DNA from: Cohnella hashimotonis
GTDB taxonomy: Bacteria > Bacillota > Bacilli > Paenibacillales > Paenibacillaceae
DNA: 64,000 bases
Assembly (NCBI RefSeq): GCF_030014955.1
Contig: NZ_JAGRPV010000001.1
Span: forward strand, 7,623,501 to 7,687,500
Direction of reading: 5' to 3'
The notes beneath the pieces are model-generated. The model did no database searches and was not told the origin of the DNA. It was given only the letters and a program-made list of their open reading frames with translations. Shown piece after piece: positions 9,601 to 15,911 of the stretch (its first letter is position 1; every line of letters starts with the position of its first letter). Position numbers and translations under genes: made by a program.

Positions 9601-11205
9601 CAGCGCGAGCTGCTGGCGGAATGGAACAGGCAAGGCAGCGCCGATGCCAAGCTGTATCGGCTGACCGCCACGCCGCAAGGCCGTTCTGGCTGCGAGCCGA
9701 TTGCCGCGGAGATCGGCGCGGACCGCAGCAGCGCGTCGTTCACCGGGCTTTGCCCGGGAACGGATTACGCGCTGCGATTGACCACGTTGGACTTTAACGG
9801 CGCGGAATCGGCCGGCATTGCCGCGACCGTGCGGACGAAGGACGCGGCTGCACTGCAAGTGGATACGACGCCTCCGGGCGAGCCCGCGAACGTTTCGGCC
9901 CAATGGGCGAACGACCAGTTGAGCGTTGCCTGGACAGACCCCGCCGATGCGGACCTCCGCCACGTGGAGGTATCCTACAGAGTCAAAGGGGAATCGGAGT
10001 TCGGCCATGCGTCGTATGCGGCCAAAGGCGAGCAGCGGATCCGCTTGACGGGGCTTGATGCCAGCAAATCCTATGAGATCATGCTGCGTTCGTTCGACCA
10101 GCGGCTGAACGGCTCGGCCGGCGTCATCGCGAGCGGCACTTCGGAGCCGGGCGGGAATCCCGGGGGGAATCCGGGAGGCCATGGCGGAGACGGCGATCCG
10201 GCGGATCCCATGCTGACCGAGATCGACCTGGACGCTTCGAAGGGCGAGCATTCGCTGTTCGAGGGCACGCTGCGGCTCACCTACCCGGCCGGCGTCTACA
10301 AGGAGCCGCGCAAGCTGAAAATCAAGCATCTGCCGATCGGCTCGTACCCGCACGCATCGGGCTTGATCCCGCTCAGTCCCGCGTTCTCGCTGACCTTGGA
10401 TCAATCCGCTGCTGCGCCTGCGAAGCCGACAGTACTGCAGATCAAGTACGATCCCGCACTTCTGAAAGGCCAAGATGCGCGCAAATTGGGCGTGTATCGG
10501 CAGGACCCGGCTAATCCCGCGAACTGGGTCTATGTCGGCGGCGTCGTGGACGTCGGCGCCTCGACGGTTCGGGCGGAGGTATCCGAGTGGGGCGCGTACG
10601 CCGTCTTCCTGCGCGACATCTCGTTCGCGGATGCGCAAGGTCATTGGAGCCGTCCGGAGGTGGAGGTGCTGGCGAGCCGCGGCTTGCTGTCGGGCGTTGC
10701 CCCGGGTCGGTTCGAGCCGAACCGGCAGTTGACGCGCGCGGAGGCGGTGAAGCTGCTGCTCTCGCTGCTGCGAGCTTCCGGCAAGCTTGAGGAACCGCAA
10801 GCAGGCGCCGATGGCATCGAATTCGCGGATGTGCGGAACGATTCGTGGTATGCGGCCGACGTCAAGCTGGCCAGCCGCCTCGGCCTCGTTCAAGGAGCGG
10901 GGAGCCGATTCCGGCCGAACGATCCGATGACCCGCGAGGAGCTTGCCACCATTGTCTACCGAGCCTCGATCCGGCCCTCCGAGGAAGAAGGCGCTAACGG
11001 CGACGACTGGATGTCCGGATACAAGGACGCCGCTTCCATAGCAGCGTGGGCGATTCCAGGTATGCGGGCGGCGGTCACGGATGGCTGGCTGAAGGGGCGC
11101 ACCGCGTCCACGCTCGTGCCAAAGGCAAATATCACGCGAGGCGAAGCCGCCGTCATCCTGTATCGCCTTTTGGATGGGGCAGGTTTGATCGAGGATCAAA
11201 ATTAA
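3652..11205 (+). CDS. Giant multidomain SLH-anchored surface protein (2517 aa)
   Basis: A signal peptide covers about residues 1-32 (hydrophobic VVIFALSLLL, then LSAAPEA). Visible modules, in order: PD40-like propeller repeats (about 195-580; ISADGRYVAFVS, ISGDGRYIAYPKG); Ig- and carboxypeptidase-regulatory-like segments (about 700-960); a DUF11-like segment (about 1175-1245); an unusual helical, partly hydrophobic stretch ending in a charged KKKEEKEEE run (about 1605-1755); a second regulatory-like domain (about 1760-1860); an SbsA-like Ig domain; two Fn3 domains (about 1975-2165); a Gly-Asn-Pro linker (about 2166-2180); and three SLH repeats from about 2320 to the end (FADAQGHW, FADVRNDSWYA, YKDAASIAAWA). 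SLH domains bind pyruvylated secondary wall polymer, so the protein should sit on the cell wall. No hydrolase domain is recognised. The start is set by AGGAGGAGGAA about 9 bases upstream. It is divergent from a two-component operon. Confidence 0.9.
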   Translation: MGRAWRKMRTLTVVIFALSLLLNGNLNPLSAAPEALEADSSALNRSGLSRTAGLAEQSINHTVKVAEMVAPPSGDGLPHEETGPALGVSAARDWSQGEVHFRWELAASDEIEIRWDALTIPDPNDPNQRIPAEGVDHYALKWKVGGAWVTLKETKDDFYFLHAGLPEASFADYRLDVYDETGESEYFLFTAATDHKNERPILSGLELGLYEETISADGSAVVFMASGQDPQLPGSADGKTGLYLYRQAGNGSIVRLDDAASDMGGAGPALAISGDGRYIAYPKGSYDKGYGLYRFDTVAGTSQLVALPGPTGFETVGISGDGGKLVFDSSSTDLVQGDTNEVKDVFLYDFALPEAERLRRISLTTDGGQAQDDSLQPAISADGRYVAFVSEAWEYVPDKDDSGADRSRLYLYDMHAVTHLEIVDEETDSGTFTWPSLSADGSKISYLNEYNRRKVRIGVYDRSQSAEIWHLGTINNISMDGPKLTGDGNFVYVKLHNADIYSPAEPYRSRAYVRYDIREENTYRYVGRPLADSSLSLSEDGTRGVFAYERYPNPDNEEVSSEPQGIHLRYVCLASCSDTPPPGDAVTKASIELPQQVNGAVPMNGPVIIRALAQPNLQLQANIAYKLAGQDDSLTATVPLVAAADEPRAYRADWTVPAGAREIVSVRVQPKDKPENGKTADGVPVEVAGALKVKLTTADAAQLKGARVSLWSPTAKLGGSTAFSDKLDAVIAARAASDYTLRVVDADGRLLKEMTGIAVRAGEQSELSVAVVAAAQLVVAAIDERSNPVANVQVEVRGADGGELLYGGKTAGDGRLAIAGSYFSGQEVQIKLTAPAPYQSPAPQKVTLKAGGQEHEIKLVNLDFGTLEGTALVGGKPVAGVTVKLLANYGGILGKTVTDAQGHYELRAPAGEYAAVGERTEAPLYLSQQHPVTLREGRTDTLNIPLSDQGFGRIKLDVKVRHIDGSVEPVAITDWRAAVHYSLQVKALNAAQGYRLNAVDERGIPVYGTPGDTLEVCASGQEAGLSGACAQVTLNDAREAVATLVLKEAARLSGKVVNYTATTYGFFQWRENESEYWRSGKSLIFNDKGEYLLTMPYAGQYRLNIKDNGGLAYQLDGAAAQDQWVRLPPVTLTADTLRFAEKPGNGYAQDDLRAAPSGTASLQAAYRLDGTVAVDNAALIVSVPAGTSLLAGSVMLNRTQVAATDEGGGTYAIALGRLEPGAQGTLSYRISLDEAVPDETLHQVFIRYGKPSGVGTNQETIGSAYVRTADITLEAPETASQRSFTVSGRAPAGKRVLVYADRALVGSAQATAGGLWFAKIELPDRASDLVWRQQGAYRLTAGVEEETGYAESRPALVEFDPDAPAVVEMSMRQDGGRAATFSPADGIARFPFVIVPGQSIFIDMRISHAERISNPTVKIGNLTAELTESEPGQFQAVIVPQYNLGTGVFVSYDTAPAAIQARTEEPTAEQWEAQQAALAADGGPVQGDVLNPSTDGPDPEAAYTPTYKVVFPDKDHTEAHVRMSLKAERLGGDPVPYRGFEPTLDSTGVLTVKGSISRAALTNDQLRELAAFSPKLQSLADPGDPLSTDYLGITLAVAFPKAEKFNTALGILGGLKSYVSDTMDFMDYSDQLLQFQDYVVQNECHAPSVKYFVDQTELLFDMASSGLVVKNAITGIGLVAGVALSKLPAWVTGSAGLYMTAINDAVMSNWNKRLDDLKKEFEDNKKWRDKMAEAGAIDRCKKKEEKEEEPQKKVADPVWIWDPSGYVYEAVSGNRIEGVTATLLQEDLSHAGDWKEWDADWYGQTNPLVTDAQGKYGWDVPEGKWRVLFSKDGYLPAQSEDLTVLPPHFDVNVAMVSLDAPVPAAGQAVVGKPIGLAFSKYMVADTVISGGIIMENAAGDQVNGRIEAVDPQTDEAGQTLARSFRFVLDEPAAAGETYRMRVLAHVQTYAHVGMDMERAFDLTVLPADTPVQEAASGLKAIAGQRELLAEWNRQGSADAKLYRLTATPQGRSGCEPIAAEIGADRSSASFTGLCPGTDYALRLTTLDFNGAESAGIAATVRTKDAAALQVDTTPPGEPANVSAQWANDQLSVAWTDPADADLRHVEVSYRVKGESEFGHASYAAKGEQRIRLTGLDASKSYEIMLRSFDQRLNGSAGVIASGTSEPGGNPGGNPGGHGGDGDPADPMLTEIDLDASKGEHSLFEGTLRLTYPAGVYKEPRKLKIKHLPIGSYPHASGLIPLSPAFSLTLDQSAAAPAKPTVLQIKYDPALLKGQDARKLGVYRQDPANPANWVYVGGVVDVGASTVRAEVSEWGAYAVFLRDISFADAQGHWSRPEVEVLASRGLLSGVAPGRFEPNRQLTRAEAVKLLLSLLRASGKLEEPQAGADGIEFADVRNDSWYAADVKLASRLGLVQGAGSRFRPNDPMTREELATIVYRASIRPSEEEGANGDDWMSGYKDAASIAAWAIPGMRAAVTDGWLKGRTASTLVPKANITRGEAAVILYRLLDGAGLIEDQN

Positions 11206-11301
11206 GCTTCCCGAACGCCTGAACGCACGACAATCGGCGCCAACTTCTCCGGGGCGGCTCGGCTGCGAGGTGCGATGCGGCGACGCCATCCCTGTGCGCG
11301 C

Positions 11302-11336
11302 TCCCCTTGCGCATCGCCCGACGATGCGCGAGGGGA
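11302..11336. repeat. Inverted repeat downstream of SLH gene
   Basis: The arms CCCCTTGCGCATCG and CGATGCGCGAGGGG fold into a near-perfect 14-bp stem with a short loop, about 100 bases beyond the SLH stop codon. There is no T-run, so it is not a classical terminator. It is the first of two strong hairpins in the 441-bp gap 11206-11646, which contains no convincing gene. Confidence 0.5.
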
Positions 11337-11360
11337 CAGATATGCGAGATATAAGCCGTG

Positions 11361-11392
11361 AACAACGCCAGGCCCGCGGGCTTGGCGTTGTT
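11361..11392. terminator. Strong palindrome, possible terminator or mRNA-end structure
   Basis: A 32-base palindrome with arms AACAACGCCA and TGGCGTTGTT and a GC-rich centre. It lies about 155 bases after the SLH gene. The ends are A/T-rich, but there is no uninterrupted T-tract, so a terminator role is only possible. Downstream to 11587 I see nothing coding. Confidence 0.35.
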
Positions 11393-11587
11393 GCGCTCTC
11401 CGCAGCCGATCAGCACGCCGATTAACTGCTGTCCAACAGTTATCGCTTTGCCGGCATCTCGAGAAACATCGCAGGCTGCAAGTCCTCGGCATGATCCGGC
11501 TCGTTCGTGAGTCCCGCAGGCTGCGAGCGCGGGCCGCATGCAGGTCGCAGCCGCCAGCTTGCAACTTAAGAAGCGTCCGCTACGGTA

Positions 11588-11616
11588 TTGACGAACCTCC
11601 TTATTAAAAATATGAT
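11588..11616 (+). promoter_or_regulatory. Sigma-A-type promoter for the phosphotransferase gene
   Basis: TTGACG at 11588-11593 and TATGAT at 11611-11616 are separated by 17 bases. This is near consensus for a housekeeping promoter. The start codon at 11647 follows after about 30 bases, with GAGGAG as ribosome binding site. Confidence 0.7.
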
Positions 11617-11646
11617 CCGTATAGATAAACATAGAGGAGACTTGGC

Positions 11647-12456
11647 ATGTACGGTACGCGCATCGGCGCCGGAAGAACGGCCGAGATTTACGAGTATGGC
11701 GAGCAGCGCGTTCTCAAGCTGTACCTGCCGGGCATGCCCGAGCCGCAGGTGGAGGCAGAATACCGGATCAGCCAGGCAGCCTGCCGCGCAGGCATCCGGA
11801 CGCCAATGGCGCTGGCCCGCGTACGGCATGACGACAGGCACGGAATCGTATTCGAGAAGATCGACGGCGGCACGATGCTCGCAGCGCTCGCGCGCCGCGA
11901 CGATAGCGTAGAGCGGGAGTCCGCGCGAATGGCGCAGCTTCACAGTCAGATTCACCGCATAGCGGTACCGGGATTGCCCGACCAGAAAAGCAGTCTCCAG
12001 GATCGGATTGCGCGCGCGCCCCTGTTGAGCGACGAGGTAAAGAAGCGCTTGGCGCGGATGCTGCGAGATCTGCCCGATGACGACCGCCTTTGCCATGGCG
12101 ATTTTCATCCCGACAATATTATGTGGGGCAATCAGGAATGGATCATCGACTGGATGACGGGGATGAGCGGACATCCGGCGGGCGATGCGGCCCGAACCGC
12201 GCTGCTGCTCCGATACGGGAGCTTGCCGGACGACGCGCCGGCCGGAGTCGCCGAATGGCTGGCCGACATGCGTGCCGAGCTGCTCGACGGGTACCTGCTC
12301 TCATATGCGAATCAGACCGGCACGACGCGCGAGCAGATCGAACGCTGGATGCCGCCCGTCGCCGCAGCCCGCCTGTGCGAGGGGATTCCCGAAGCGGAAA
12401 AAGAAGCGCTGGCGACATTTGTTCTGCAATCTCTGGAAGGGTGTGAACCTGGATGA
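11647..12456 (+). CDS. APH/choline-kinase-fold phosphotransferase
   Basis: 269 residues, usual for small aminoglycoside phosphotransferase-like kinases. The Brenner-type motif LCHGDFHPDNIMW contains the catalytic Asp, followed by a metal-binding Asp in WIIDWMTG, the order seen across the APH/choline kinase superfamily. It probably transfers phosphate from ATP to a small hydroxylated molecule; the substrate cannot be told from sequence, and antibiotic resistance should not be assumed. It has its own promoter (11588-11616). Its stop codon overlaps the start of a small membrane protein gene (ATGA), so the two are translationally coupled. Confidence 0.85.
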   Translation: MYGTRIGAGRTAEIYEYGEQRVLKLYLPGMPEPQVEAEYRISQAACRAGIRTPMALARVRHDDRHGIVFEKIDGGTMLAALARRDDSVERESARMAQLHSQIHRIAVPGLPDQKSSLQDRIARAPLLSDEVKKRLARMLRDLPDDDRLCHGDFHPDNIMWGNQEWIIDWMTGMSGHPAGDAARTALLLRYGSLPDDAPAGVAEWLADMRAELLDGYLLSYANQTGTTREQIERWMPPVAAARLCEGIPEAEKEALATFVLQSLEGCEPG

Positions 12457-12686
12457 CCGCGCGTGCGTGGCTGTTTGGCGCGGGAATCGCGGTCGCGTTC
12501 CCGGCGCTGGTTCATCTGCTGCTCGCTGCCGCATCGCGAATTTTAAGCACGAACGATACTGGCGACTTTGCTTATCACGATACGACGTTCGTCGTTTACC
12601 ATATTGGATGGGCAGGAAACATCGCCTTAGGGCTTGTTGCGTTTATCCTATACATGCTGATGTTTGTGCTCTTACGGCCCAAGTAA
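12453..12686 (+). CDS. Small two-helix membrane protein, unknown
   Basis: 77 residues with two hydrophobic segments (about 5-27 and 51-74) joined by a polar loop containing NDTGDFAYHDTTF. The start codon overlaps the phosphotransferase stop by 4 bases, indicating co-translation. No family is recognised. Membrane location is the only property the sequence supports. Confidence 0.6.
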   Translation: MTARAWLFGAGIAVAFPALVHLLLAAASRILSTNDTGDFAYHDTTFVVYHIGWAGNIALGLVAFILYMLMFVLLRPK

Positions 12687-12732
12687 TAACGACACCACAC
12701 TTATTCGTTCGATACGGAGGGAAGCACGCTCT

Positions 12733-13155
12733 ATGCCGAAGCATATGAAGCTCGTGACGGCGCTGTCGCTCATGCTCATAATGCTCGCTCAACCCATTTA
12801 TGCCGCGGAAAAGTCGGTCAAGATCAAGGTAACGGTCGTGTCGGTCAAGCTGGTCGAAAACAATCACGTGGGAAATGAGTGGCTGACCGCCGCTAAGATA
12901 AACGGGAAGGAAGTATCGGCAGGTTCCTCCCTTACCTTGACGCTCAAAGCCTCCGAAACGATCCATTTGAACGCTTATGCGGAGGAGCAAGACAAGATCC
13001 CCGAAGACGGCGAGGCCACGGCTTCCGTCAAAGCTTCATCGATCGCGAAGACGACAAACAAGGCGTTAAGCGTGGTCGTGACGGAAAACCGAGGCCGCTA
13101 TTCTGGCGAGACTGCGACATGGAAGTTTACTTTTAAGCTGCAAAAGCTATCCTAG
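12733..13155 (+). CDS. Small secreted protein, unknown
   Basis: 140 residues from the ATG at 12733, chosen because GGAGGGAAG lies 7-12 bases upstream and the protein then begins with a clean signal peptide (about residues 1-22, ending YAAE). The mature part is beta-rich and lysine-rich (KSVKIKVTVVSVKLVENNHVG), with no catalytic motif seen. An upstream in-frame start at 12664 would bury the signal peptide and is rejected. It is convergent with the membrane protein gene at 13160. Confidence 0.7.
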   Translation: MPKHMKLVTALSLMLIMLAQPIYAAEKSVKIKVTVVSVKLVENNHVGNEWLTAAKINGKEVSAGSSLTLTLKASETIHLNAYAEEQDKIPEDGEATASVKASSIAKTTNKALSVVVTENRGRYSGETATWKFTFKLQKLS

Positions 13156-13159
13156 CGGC

Positions 13160-13561
13160 TCAGCCGACTTGCGACGTGCGCTTCACGATCCTGCGGAGGT
13201 AGAGTCGCTCTCCCGTTTCAAACAGCAGACGTCCAACCGATATGGAAAAGCCGAGAACCATGCCTCGCTGCGCCATCGCTCCCCCTTCCAGCACGCCTAG
13301 CAGCAGCCCTAAGACGACGGGAATCAGAATCAGCTCCCAGATGAAGCTTCTATGCCACATTCGTCCGGCGTTTTTATGCAACGCGTAGTCTTCTCGCCTG
13401 ATATCCTGCCGATACCGGAATCCGATGCTCGTCAAGATCACGATCAAGGACACGTACAGATGATGATCCACCCCGTCCGCCGCGTAAAAAGTCGCGACCA
13501 TCGGGACGCTAAACAGAACGAGATAGAGCAAATAGAGGACGTATTTGTCGGTACGCTTCAC
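13160..13561 (-). CDS. Small integral membrane protein, unknown
   Basis: 133 residues with about three to four hydrophobic segments (12-30, 34-46, 72-92, 98-112) and basic ends. No family is recognised with confidence. It begins 18 bases after the permease gene 13580-14860 and is probably co-transcribed with it. The second copy of that permease is also followed, 18 bases later, by a different small gene. Confidence 0.65.
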   Translation of the reverse strand: MKRTDKYVLYLLYLVLFSVPMVATFYAADGVDHHLYVSLIVILTSIGFRYRQDIRREDYALHKNAGRMWHRSFIWELILIPVVLGLLLGVLEGGAMAQRGMVLGFSISVGRLLFETGERLYLRRIVKRTSQVG

Positions 13562-13579
13562 AGGGCAGCCTCCCCGATG

Positions 13580-14860
13580 CTAGATCAAATATCGTAAATA
13601 CACATACACGCTCGCGATCACCACGGACAGCAGCATCAGCGGGAGGCCGACCTTCAGGTATTGCACGAACCGAATCGGATGTCCTTCCTTACCTGCCATG
13701 CCGGCCACGATCAGGTTGGCGCTCGCGCCGATGAGCGTGCCGTTGCCGCCGAGACAAGCGCCCAGCGCCAGACTCCACCAGAGCGGCTCGAGGTTGCTCA
13801 CGCCCATCGTGCCCATCTCCTGAATCATCGGGATCATCGTCGCCACGAACGGAATATTGTCGATAAAAGCGGAGGCGATCGCGCTCAGCCACAGGATGAG
13901 CATCGAAGTCGCGACCAGGTCGCCACCGGTAAGATCGACCGCCCGCTTTGCCAGCTCGGCGATGACTCCCGTCTCGACGAGCCCGGATACGAGCACGAAC
14001 AGGCCGACGAAGAAGAAGATGGTCATCCATTCGACTTTGGTCAGCGCCTGCTCCAGCTTATGCTCGCCCGTGAGCAGCAGCAGGAGAAAAGCGCCGGCAA
14101 GGGCGACGGTCGCGGACTCGAGATGGAGCATCTGGTGGGTGAAAAAGCCCAGCAGCGTCAGCCCGAGTACGGCGAGACATTTGCGCAGCAGCTTCGGATC
14201 GGTGAGGAGCTCCTTCTCGCTCATCTCCATGATGCCGCGCTTCAGCTCGTCGGTCGTCCGGATTTTTTTGCGGAACATCCAGATGAAGAGCGGCACGTAA
14301 GCGGCCATGACCAAGATGGCGACAGGCGCCAAATTCTCGATAAAGGCCATAAACGTAAGCTCCGGGACGGCGCTGCCGATCATAATATTGGGCGGGTCGC
14401 CGATGAGGGTTGCAGTCCCGCCGACGTTGGATGCGATAATCTGCGTGAGCAGGAAAGGCGCCGGATTGACGCGCAGCTGCCGCGTGATGCTGAAGGTCAC
14501 GGGCACGATGAGCAGCACCGTCGTCACGTTGTCCAAAAACGCGGAGCATGCCGCCGTTATTAACGACAGCAGGACGAGAATGCGGATCGGCTCGCCCTTC
14601 GCCTTTTTGGCAGCCAAAACAGCGATGTACTTGAACATGCCCGTGTCGGCCGTCGTGCTCACGATGATCATCATACCGATAAGCAAGCCTAGCGTGTTGA
14701 AGTCGATATGATGGATCGCCGTCTCCTGATCGACGATGCCGAGGACGACCATGAGCAGACCGCCGATCATGGCGACGATCGTCCGGTGTATCTTCTCCGA
14801 GATAATAAGCGCATAGATCACTAGAAAAATGCCGATTGCCCAAACCGCTTGCTGTTCCAT
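13580..14860 (-). CDS. ArsB/NhaD-family (ion transporter superfamily) permease, copy 1
   Basis: 426 residues, about ten to twelve membrane segments. It has the internal two-half signature of this superfamily: LDNVTTVLLIVPVT and NVGGTATLIGDPPNI in the first half, and IDNIPFVATMIPMI and GGNGTLIGASANL in the second. Members move arsenite, Na+/H+, or dicarboxylates; the substrate is not decidable here. It is nearly identical to the permease at 15912-17192 (roughly nine residues in ten, same length), so it arose by recent duplication. It is probably followed in an operon by the small membrane protein at 13160. Confidence 0.88.
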   Translation of the reverse strand: MEQQAVWAIGIFLVIYALIISEKIHRTIVAMIGGLLMVVLGIVDQETAIHHIDFNTLGLLIGMMIIVSTTADTGMFKYIAVLAAKKAKGEPIRILVLLSLITAACSAFLDNVTTVLLIVPVTFSITRQLRVNPAPFLLTQIIASNVGGTATLIGDPPNIMIGSAVPELTFMAFIENLAPVAILVMAAYVPLFIWMFRKKIRTTDELKRGIMEMSEKELLTDPKLLRKCLAVLGLTLLGFFTHQMLHLESATVALAGAFLLLLLTGEHKLEQALTKVEWMTIFFFVGLFVLVSGLVETGVIAELAKRAVDLTGGDLVATSMLILWLSAIASAFIDNIPFVATMIPMIQEMGTMGVSNLEPLWWSLALGACLGGNGTLIGASANLIVAGMAGKEGHPIRFVQYLKVGLPLMLLSVVIASVYVYLRYLI

Positions 14861-14937
14861 TCAAGTCCTCCCGTGAATTTGAATACCTTCATCCATTTTG
14901 ACCGACAATGGGAATAAATATGGATGGGAGGATCAAC

Positions 14938-15612
14938 ATGTATCGAATCCTCGCGGCGTTGGCCGCCTGTGTGTTGTTTGGATATTTCCCTGCCCCGATC
15001 GCCGTCGCGGACGCGGATCCTTATGCCGCGCTCAAGCGTTTGTCCGCCGGCGGCGGGACGCCACTGGAGATCCGAATGGACGACCGCACGCATACGCCAG
15101 CCCTGCTCACCGGCGCATTGTCCAAGCCCTCCAAGCATACGCCGGCGTGGATTGCGCTTGAATTCGCGAACAAGGCCAAGCGAATATACGGCATTCAAAG
15201 TCCCCATTCCACGATACTGGTGGCGGAGATCGGCGAACCGTCGGCGTCGATTGTCCGTGTGCGGCTGGTCCATCTGCTTTACAAGACGCCCGTATGGGGA
15301 GACGAGCTGCGAATCGATATCGATAAAGCAGGAATCATTCGGCGCGTAGAAGGACGAATACACCCGAATCTGGCGAAAGCGACCCTCAACAGGCCGCGTC
15401 ATGCCGCCGTCAGCCAAGTGGAAGCCTTGCGCATCGCAGCGGCCGGGGCCGGCATCGGACGCGCAGATGCCGGCCGTGCCGAGGTTCGTCCTTATTACCT
15501 CCCCGACCGCGCCGGCATCCCGCTCGTATACGCCGTAACTTTTCAACGATCCGGCCAGTCGCCGCTGAACCTCACGATCCATGCCTTGACCGGCCGCGTC
15601 ATTCCGCTTTAG
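14938..15612 (+). CDS. Secreted stand-alone FTP/PepSY propeptide-like protein
   Basis: 224 residues from the ATG at 14938 (GGGAGG seven bases upstream). A signal peptide ends near AVADA (about residue 25). Residues about 105-145 (LLYKTPVWGDELRIDIDKAG) match the FTP motif of thermolysin/fungalysin propeptides, and the C-terminus (LVYAVTF... then TIHALTGRVI) looks like a PepSY domain. The order is that of an M4 protease pro-region, but the protein ends there: no HExxH protease domain follows, and the neighbouring genes are transporters. In proteases this region is an inhibitor and folding chaperone; a free-standing inhibitor or chaperone role is inference. Its stop overlaps the convergent gene's stop. 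Confidence 0.7.
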   Translation: MYRILAALAACVLFGYFPAPIAVADADPYAALKRLSAGGGTPLEIRMDDRTHTPALLTGALSKPSKHTPAWIALEFANKAKRIYGIQSPHSTILVAEIGEPSASIVRVRLVHLLYKTPVWGDELRIDIDKAGIIRRVEGRIHPNLAKATLNRPRHAAVSQVEALRIAAAGAGIGRADAGRAEVRPYYLPDRAGIPLVYAVTFQRSGQSPLNLTIHALTGRVIPL

Positions 15613-15893
15613 TCGGCCCACTCCACGCTTCGCAGCACGCGCTGCTTCATCAGCTCAAGCACGAAGTCCACGTAATAGTCTTTGCGAACGATTACTTTAT
15701 ATTCGTGATTCGGATAATGGTAGAACAACACGTCCGTATACACGCGATTCTCGTCGAATTCCTGCCGCACCCGCTTGAGTCCTTCGAGCATCGGAGAATG
15801 GTCCGACACGATCGCGATACGGAACTCTACGTCGTTCTCATTGGCGGATTCTTCGATGCGCAGCGCGGTTTCGTCAAAACGATATTTTAACAT
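15609..15893 (-). CDS. Small conserved-looking cytoplasmic protein, unknown
   Basis: 94 residues, no signal peptide or membrane segment, with a mixed alpha/beta look (VLFYHYPNHEYKVIVRKDYYVDFVLELMKQRVL). The ribosome binding site AGGGGGC lies 7 bases upstream. It starts 18 bases after the end of permease copy 2 and is likely in its operon. It converges with the FTP/PepSY gene, and their stops overlap by 4 bases. Function unknown. Confidence 0.7.
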   Translation of the reverse strand: MLKYRFDETALRIEESANENDVEFRIAIVSDHSPMLEGLKRVRQEFDENRVYTDVLFYHYPNHEYKVIVRKDYYVDFVLELMKQRVLRSVEWAD

Positions 15894-15911
15894 ATCGGAT
15901 GCCCCCTGAAC

